From: Psychrobacter pasteurii
Lineage (GTDB): Bacteria > Pseudomonadota > Gammaproteobacteria > Pseudomonadales > Moraxellaceae
NCBI RefSeq assembly: GCF_900162815.1
Contig: NZ_FUGD01000049.1
Span: 44,708 to 108,707 of the forward strand
Length of the DNA stretch: 64,000 nt
Direction: 5' to 3'
Under the pieces are notes generated by a model. It worked only from the letters and a program-made list of their open reading frames with translations. It had not been told where the DNA came from and searched no databases. This document shows, one piece after another, positions 59,250-64,000 of the stretch (positions are counted from its first letter, which is position 1; every line of letters starts with the position of its first letter). The translations under genes and the position numbers were made by a program.

Positions 59250-59888
59250 ATGGCGGGTACAGCTCATGAAATAATTGAAAAAAACACAGGCTTGCTGGTC
59301 ATCTTTATTGTTATTGCAATTAGCTTTGCAACATTAGTAGAGATTGTTCCATTAATTTTTGATACCAAGTCTGGTGAAGAAGGTGGGGTTAACCAACCCT
59401 TACCTACTATGGAACCATGGACAGCGTTAGAGTTTGAAGGACGTGATATTTATATCCGTGAAGGCTGTCATGTGTGCCATACACAAATGATTCGTCCACT
59501 ACGTGCTGAAGTTGAACGTTATGGACCTTATTCACGTGCTGCAGAATCTACGTGGGATCACCCATTCCTATGGGGCTCAAAACGTACTGGTCCTGACCTT
59601 GCACGTGTTGGTGGACGCTATTCTGACGATTGGCAGAAAAAGCATTTAATCGACCCACAATCATTGGTACCTGAATCAGTTATGCCAGGTTTCCCATGGT
59701 TAGCTAAGCAAGAAGTCGATGGCAGTAAAGTACAAGCCAAAATGCGCTTATTCCGTGATCGCTTTGGTGTTCCTTACACTGAAGAAGACATCGAAGGTGC
59801 TCCTGACCAAGTATTGGGTGCAACCGAACTTGATGCGCTTGTGGCTTACTTACAGCAGCTTGGCACCGCGATGGAGGGTCAGCGCTAA
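59250..59888 (+). CDS. ccoO: cbb3-type cytochrome c oxidase subunit II (monoheme c)
   Basis: This membrane-anchored monoheme cytochrome c relays electrons to CcoN. The 212-residue protein has an N-terminal membrane helix (about 12-36) and a periplasmic domain with heme motif CHVCH ([17 protein letters not shown]). The distal methionine is probably in [12 protein letters not shown]. It begins 25 bases after ccoN and its stop shares bases with the ccoQ start (TAATG). Confidence 0.97.
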   Translation: MAGTAHEIIEKNTGLLVIFIVIAISFATLVEIVPLIFDTKSGEEGGVNQPLPTMEPWTALEFEGRDIYIREGCHVCHTQMIRPLRAEVERYGPYSRAAESTWDHPFLWGSKRTGPDLARVGGRYSDDWQKKHLIDPQSLVPESVMPGFPWLAKQEVDGSKVQAKMRLFRDRFGVPYTEEDIEGAPDQVLGATELDALVAYLQQLGTAMEGQR

Positions 59889-60070
59889 TGAGTATCAGTG
59901 ACCTACATATTATTGCTACTGTGGGGGCATTTATTGCCTTCATCAGTATCGCATGGTGGGCGTATTCACCTAGTAACAAGAAGCGCTTTGAAGAAGATGC
60001 ACAGCTTGCGTTGGATGATGACATGTTAGGGTCATCAGCCTCTAATTCACGCAATAAGGATAAAAGATGA
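59888..60070 (+). CDS. ccoQ: cbb3-type cytochrome c oxidase small subunit
   Basis: This 60-residue single-helix subunit helps stabilise the oxidase. The hydrophobic segment (LHIIATVGAFIAFISIAWWA) is followed by the typical YSPSNKKRFEEDAQ and a charged tail. Its ATG overlaps the ccoO stop and its stop overlaps the ccoP start (ATGA), so translation of the three is coupled. Confidence 0.95.
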   Translation: MSISDLHIIATVGAFIAFISIAWWAYSPSNKKRFEEDAQLALDDDMLGSSASNSRNKDKR

Positions 60071-61179
60071 GCATATTTTGGAGTTCATGGATCACCATCT
60101 TAAGTCTGGCCTGTTGGTTAGGTATTCTTGGCGTGCTCCTTTTCGTTCTGCGTAACAAACCAGATTTAGAAGAAGACGGCACTACAGGTCATACTTATGA
60201 TGATGTTATTCAAGAGTATGATAAGCCGCTTCCTAAATGGTGGTTGGTTATTTTCTTTGGTAGTATCGTTTGGGGCTTAGGTTACTTCCTACTTTTCCCA
60301 GCACTGTTCCCACATGCTTTCAACGGTATCGCAACTGTTGAAGTAGACGGTAAAACAGTACCTTGGAGCTCAAAGAATGAGCTTTATAGCGACCTAGAAA
60401 AGAACAACAAGGTTTTCACTGAAAACTTTAATACTAACTTCTTACCTAATGCGGCGGCTCAAAAGCAACTGGCTACTTTGGCTTCTTTACAAGCTAAAGA
60501 ACCTGTTAAATCTGAGCGTAGCAGTGAGTTAAGCCAAGAGATTCAAACTAACGTTGAAGCTCTAGCTCCTTACGTAAAAGAGTTATCTGGTAACCAAAAA
60601 GCACTAATGGCTGGTGAACGTCTGTTCTTACAGAACTGTGCAGTGTGTCACGGTTCAACCGCTCAAGGTGCTCCAGGCTATCCTAACTTAACCGACAATG
60701 ATTGGTTACACGGTGGTGAGCCTGAAAATATTTTGGTAACCCTACATAATGGTCGCCATGTAGACCTTGACCCAACTCAGCCATTACCTATGCCAGCTCA
60801 ACGTGATGATATCGGCGAGCAAGGTGTTCGTGCAGTAGCTGAATACGTTCTTTCAATCTCTAAGAACCAAGAGAAAACAGAACTTGATCCAGTTAAAGTT
60901 ACTGAAGGTAAAGCAATCTTTGAAGAAAAATGCTTTATCTGTCACGGTCAAGATGCGAAAGGTATGGTTTCAGCAGGTGCCCCTAACCTAACTGACGGTA
61001 TCTGGTTATTTGGCGGTGATCGCGAAACGATCCAGGAAACTGTTCGTAACGGTCGTGCTGGTGTGATGCCAGAATGGGAGACTAAGCTTGGTAACGAACG
61101 TATTATGTTATTAGCTTCTTACGTTTATTCATTATCGAATAACGCTGTTGTAGCTCCAGCAGATACAGCTGCTAAATAG
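60067..61179 (+). CDS. ccoP: cbb3-type cytochrome c oxidase subunit III (diheme c)
   Basis: This diheme cytochrome c subunit receives electrons from soluble or membrane cytochromes. The 370-residue protein has two N-terminal membrane helices (about 8-29 and 58-78) with YDDVIQEYDKPLPKWWL between them. A periplasmic region follows with two heme motifs, CAVCHG near 195 and CFICHG near 288. The stop is followed by a terminator, ending ccoNOQP. Confidence 0.97.
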   Translation: MSIFWSSWITILSLACWLGILGVLLFVLRNKPDLEEDGTTGHTYDDVIQEYDKPLPKWWLVIFFGSIVWGLGYFLLFPALFPHAFNGIATVEVDGKTVPWSSKNELYSDLEKNNKVFTENFNTNFLPNAAAQKQLATLASLQAKEPVKSERSSELSQEIQTNVEALAPYVKELSGNQKALMAGERLFLQNCAVCHGSTAQGAPGYPNLTDNDWLHGGEPENILVTLHNGRHVDLDPTQPLPMPAQRDDIGEQGVRAVAEYVLSISKNQEKTELDPVKVTEGKAIFEEKCFICHGQDAKGMVSAGAPNLTDGIWLFGGDRETIQETVRNGRAGVMPEWETKLGNERIMLLASYVYSLSNNAVVAPADTAAK

Positions 61180-61239
61180 CAATTAATCGACATTTAGAAT
61201 GTTGAGTTATCTATCCCAGACTAATCTTTAATATCATCA

Positions 61240-61267
61240 AAAGGGGGCTGTCAATACAGTCCCCTTT
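61240..61267 (+). terminator. intrinsic terminator after ccoP
   Basis: AAAGGGGGCTGT, a CAAT loop and ACAGTCCCCTTT pair over 12 bp (one G-T), about 60 bases after the ccoP stop. Only three T follow directly. The rest of the 379-base gap to ccoG holds a TATAAT near 61343 but no convincing -35 box. Confidence 0.75.
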
Positions 61268-61558
61268 ATTCGTTTTACCTTCCCTGTAGAATATTAGCTT
61301 TAAACATATATTTAGATTGTATTTTATACCGTGAATAACCATATAATAGCTATTGATAATATAAGTCTGTGTAAGTAGACAATAATGATCTAATACTTAC
61401 CTTAAAATGCTTAGTTTTATATAGTCAGTACAGGCTAACTCAGAGTTAACCGAATCTGATAAATCAATGTTAAAATAGCAGTAGAGTAACTCGCGTCGAA
61501 ACAAATCGCTTGCTCTTCTTTTGCCAGCATAATGGTTCTAATATTTAGAGGTACATTT

Positions 61559-62965
61559 ATGTCAGCCCCCTCCCCTAATAAAATTCCAGTCCATGATATG
61601 GACGCCACAAAAAAACGCATCCACCCTCGTTTTACTGATGGTTTTTATCAGCGCATACGCTTATTTAGTATGTATTTTTTGTTAGCCTTATTTTTAATTC
61701 TACCTTGGATTAAGTATGACGGGCGACAAGCCATCTGGTTTGATGTACCTAGTCAACATTACTACATATTTGGGATGACCTTATTCCCACAAGACTTCTT
61801 CTTTGTTGCCGCAGGTTTTATCATTGCAGCCTTCGCTCTGTTTATGGTAACCGTCTATGCCGGACGTGTGTGGTGTGGTTATGCCTGTCCTCAGACCATT
61901 TGGACTCACCTGTTCCAGCATGTTGAAAAATGGGTAATTGGCGATAGAAACAAGCGTATTAAATTTGATAAGCAGCCTAATTCAGCGAGCAAAATCTCTA
62001 AAAAACTACTGATTTACTTCATCTGGTTTGTGATGTCAGTATTTACGGCCACGACGTTCGTTAGTTATGTGGCAGGCACCTCTGTGATCTATGGCAGCTG
62101 GCAGTCTCTAGCAGGTATTCCTTTCCCTGACTGGCCAACTTGGGTTTGGGTATCGATGTTTATCTTTACCTTTGCCACTTATGCCAACGCAGCTTATATG
62201 CGTGAGTTCATGTGTGTCTATATCTGTCCTTATGGCCGCTTCCAAAGTGTGATGTTTGATAAAGACACTTTGATTGTCTCATACGACTACAACCGCGGTG
62301 AGCCTAGAGGTCCGCGCAAAAAAGGTACCAAGCCAGAAGAGCTTGGTGACTGTATTGAATGTACCATGTGCGTTCAAGTCTGCCCAACTGGTATCGATAT
62401 TCGTGATGGCCTGCAGGTAGAATGTATTCAGTGTGCGGCCTGTGTCGATGCTTGTAATGAAATCATGGATAAAGTGGGCTATCCCCGTGGTTTAATTCGT
62501 TATACCACTGAACGACAGCTTGTCGAAAATGAACAAAGTCGTTACCTACGTCCTAGATTATTCGCCTATCTGTTATTATTGTCAGTATTAATCGGCGTGG
62601 TTACTTATGCCTTGATTGACCGTGTTCCTCTTCAGATTGATGTTCGTGGAGACCGTAACCAGTTATCTTCTATGAACGCAGAAGGCCAAATCGTTAATAG
62701 TTATATTATTAAGGTGACCAACAAAACTCAGGAAGCTCATGAATATACGTTATCTATTACAGCACCTGAGGGCTTCACTCTAAAAACTCGATTTGCCTCT
62801 CTTCCTCTTAATGCTGGTGAAAGTTATGATATGCCAGTAAGTGTAGCGGCTGATCCAGAAGCCATTGATCAAGATGAAGTGCCTATAACCTTTAACGTTG
62901 ACAGTAAAGATGGCTCTTACCATGCATCAAGAACCAACGTCTTTACTTCTCAGACGAAGAGATAA
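61559..62965 (+). CDS. ccoG: cytochrome c oxidase accessory protein CcoG
   Basis: This membrane ferredoxin-like protein reduces Cu(II) to Cu(I) for copper loading of the cbb3 oxidase. From the ATG at 61559 it has 468 residues, about five or six membrane helices and two [4Fe-4S] motifs (CIECTMCVQVCPTG and CIQCAACVDAC). The FixG-type CGYACPQTIWTHLFQ and CVYICPYGRFQSVMFD and an Ig-like C-terminal domain are also present. The ATG is chosen over one nine codons earlier because GAGGT lies eight bases upstream of it. ccoH follows after about 110 bases. Confidence 0.95.
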   Translation: MSAPSPNKIPVHDMDATKKRIHPRFTDGFYQRIRLFSMYFLLALFLILPWIKYDGRQAIWFDVPSQHYYIFGMTLFPQDFFFVAAGFIIAAFALFMVTVYAGRVWCGYACPQTIWTHLFQHVEKWVIGDRNKRIKFDKQPNSASKISKKLLIYFIWFVMSVFTATTFVSYVAGTSVIYGSWQSLAGIPFPDWPTWVWVSMFIFTFATYANAAYMREFMCVYICPYGRFQSVMFDKDTLIVSYDYNRGEPRGPRKKGTKPEELGDCIECTMCVQVCPTGIDIRDGLQVECIQCAACVDACNEIMDKVGYPRGLIRYTTERQLVENEQSRYLRPRLFAYLLLLSVLIGVVTYALIDRVPLQIDVRGDRNQLSSMNAEGQIVNSYIIKVTNKTQEAHEYTLSITAPEGFTLKTRFASLPLNAGESYDMPVSVAADPEAIDQDEVPITFNVDSKDGSYHASRTNVFTSQTKR

Positions 62966-63011
62966 GTCACTAAAAACAGTGTCTTAAATAAGATACTTAG
63001 ACATTTAAATC

Positions 63012-63045
63012 GCCAGTTTTATAGGGTCAAGCCCTATAAGCTGGC
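63012..63045 (+). terminator. hairpin between ccoG and ccoH
   Basis: GCCAG/CTGGC and TTATAGGG/CCCTATAA form a two-part stem with a 5-base loop, followed by a T-rich tail. It would reduce read-through from ccoG into ccoH rather than abolish it. Confidence 0.6.
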
Positions 63046-63079
63046 CCTTTATTTTATGCATAATGCTTAAGGTTTTCCT

Positions 63080-63661
63080 ATGAAAAAATCCACCTCTCCT
63101 ACCAATTTTGGGCACAAAGATACTCAGCCTTGGTATAAGAACTACATGGTTATTATCTTCGTCATTGGTCTGCCTTTATTTGTAGTAGTGGCCTGTATTT
63201 GGTTTGTATTTTATTCCGTGCAAATTAAAGATACCGTAGTCCGTGATGACTGGTATATGGATGGTAAGACTTTATACCAAGACGTGTCGCGTGATAAGCT
63301 TGCCCATGACTTGGCGCTACAAGGTGAGATGACTTTTGCCAAAGATGGTGAGGTTATTTTTAATCTAAATTATCCGCAGCAAAGCTTAGAGTCAGGCAAA
63401 TTATTAGATGGTACCCCCCTGTACTATCCAGATAAACTTACCTTGTCTATCTCTCATGCTACGGATATTAAGAAAGACCGGGATGCCATATTAGAGCATG
63501 TTAAAGACAATCGATACTCAGCAAACGTAGAACTTGATGAGTTAGAATCGAAGTACTATGTTCAGGTAAGCAATGAGGGCAAATTAAACTGGCGCTTACG
63601 TGAGGTGGGTAAACTTCCTCAAGACCACATTACCTTTAAGCCCTTACAGTCTTTTGACTAA
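63080..63661 (+). CDS. ccoH: cytochrome c oxidase assembly protein CcoH/FixH-like
   Basis: This single-pass membrane protein is needed for cbb3 oxidase assembly and stability. The 193-residue protein has one N-terminal helix (about 22-48, VIIFVIGLPLFVVVACIWFVF) and a periplasmic FixH-type domain with DDWYMDGKTLYQDVSRD. The last part holds KYYVQVSNEGKLNWRLRE. ccoG precedes it. The copper ATPase gene ccoI usually comes next but is not seen here: an IS605-type element end starts 57 bases later. Confidence 0.9.
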   Translation: MKKSTSPTNFGHKDTQPWYKNYMVIIFVIGLPLFVVVACIWFVFYSVQIKDTVVRDDWYMDGKTLYQDVSRDKLAHDLALQGEMTFAKDGEVIFNLNYPQQSLESGKLLDGTPLYYPDKLTLSISHATDIKKDRDAILEHVKDNRYSANVELDELESKYYVQVSNEGKLNWRLREVGKLPQDHITFKPLQSFD

Positions 63662-63697
63662 CAATAACTGGGCTTTAATTAAATTTTCATCGCCCTA

Positions 63698-63752
63698 TAT
63701 TTATACGACTTCATTCATTGACTTCCTCCCCTCGCTAAACCGAGGGGATTCC
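63698..63752 (-). mobile_element. right end of an IS200/IS605-type element with probable omega RNA hairpin
   Basis: On the minus strand CCCCTCG, a 6-base loop and CGAGGGG form the right-end hairpin (63728-63747), followed by AGGAAGTCAA. The element probably ends at 63718, and bases 63717 to about 63698 would then be host flank. In TnpB systems this end becomes the 3' part of the guide RNA, with the flank acting as guide. The hairpin overlaps the tnpB stop codon. The left end is outside the window. Confidence 0.75.
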
Positions 63753-64000
63753 TACATCTAGACAGTCAAGCCCGACCGCAAGGATGTTCTTAGCAGCATT
63801 GATATCTCTATCATGCCATGTGCCACACTCAGCACAAGCCCATCCTCTTATTCGCAAGCCTGCTCTACCTTTTGGACTACTGTCACTTATTTTAAGGCAG
63901 CACGAGCAGGTCTGGGTAGTGTAACTCTCATTTACCATCTCAAGCTGACAACCTGCATGCTTGCATTTATATTCCAGTTGTCGTTTAAGTTCAAACCAAC
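63735..64000 (-). CDS. tnpB: IS605 OrfB / TnpB family RNA-guided nuclease, C-terminal part
   Basis: This is the C-terminal segment of a TnpB-type protein; the frame runs open to the window edge, at least 87 codons. It shows WFELKRQLEYKC, the zinc-ribbon pairs CSCC and CAEC and the final RuvC motif HDRDINAAKNIL with the catalytic Asp. TnpB is an RNA-guided DNA nuclease that helps the element persist, and the guide comes from the transcript of this end. Its stop codon TAG lies in the loop of the right-end hairpin. Whether a tnpA gene is present cannot be seen. Confidence 0.88.
   Translation of the reverse strand, partial: WFELKRQLEYKCKHAGCQLEMVNESYTTQTCSCCLKISDSSPKGRAGLRIRGWACAECGTWHDRDINAAKNILAVGLDCLDVGIPSV

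Noticed and set aside
1..64000. tRNA, rRNA, CRISPR arrays or prophage genes
   Set aside because: I looked for clover-leaf ends with CCA, rRNA motifs, regularly spaced repeats and phage proteins and saw none. Reading by eye could miss a single tRNA.

Overview
The window looks like a chromosomal segment of a Moraxellaceae gammaproteobacterium, most likely Psychrobacter. This is inferred from protein style and gene content: a fused NuoCD, a single LolC/E-type permease beside LolD, a carboxyspermidine-type polyamine pathway, a cbb3 oxidase cluster, a glycine-riboswitch gcv cluster, and AT-leaning intergenic DNA. No database search was possible. Nearly all of it is ordinary core chromosome. The only mobile DNA seen is the end of an IS200/IS605-type element at the right edge.

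Layout. 1-2304 (minus) is the start of the nuo operon: nuoA, nuoB and the 5' part of nuoCD. 2592-5788 (minus) holds dcd and an Mrp-type Fe-S carrier translationally coupled to a DUF2804 protein. 6059-7396 is mgtE, with an intrinsic terminator in its leader. 7786-11850 is a ketone-body module: scoA, scoB and a 3-hydroxybutyrate dehydrogenase on the minus strand, and a divergent GntP-type permease that carries an apparent one-base frameshift. 12144-14231 is metG. 14406-18674 is an ABC importer with two tandem substrate-binding lipoproteins. 18800-28205 holds a DUF302 lipoprotein, a HisC-like aminotransferase, carboxynorspermidine dehydrogenase and decarboxylase, a MoxR/VWA/lipoprotein group, a membrane protein and a YcgL protein.

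28583-35797 is the glycine cleavage locus. It has an elaborate riboswitch with two complete aptamers, a half-aptamer remnant between them and a terminator. Then come gcvT, gcvH, two tandem nitroreductases and gcvP. 35947-46304 holds a lipase-like hydrolase, rnd, recR, ybaB, metZ, a 3-hydroxyisobutyrate-dehydrogenase-like enzyme, a phospholipase D lipoprotein, an MFS transporter and dusA. 46412-54362 (minus) holds a CPBP protease, an alpha/beta hydrolase, sppA, comEC, lolD and lolC/E. 54796-56985 has two unrecognised proteins and an SCP2-domain protein. 57734-63661 is ccoNOQP followed by ccoG and ccoH, preceded by 730 bases without a gene. 63718-64000 is the right end of an IS605-type element with the C-terminal part of TnpB.

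How the parts fit. The nuo and cco genes serve aerobic and microaerobic respiration. The sco/bdh/GntP group takes up and oxidises 3-hydroxybutyrate. The gcv genes degrade glycine under glycine control. lolD and lolC/E export lipoproteins, and many predicted lipoproteins are encoded here. The most unusual signals are the glycine riboswitch with its vestigial third half-aptamer, the nitroreductase pair inside the gcv cluster, the frameshifted permease, and leader hairpins upstream of mgtE, the GntP gene and ccoN. I found no clear new defence or biosynthetic system.
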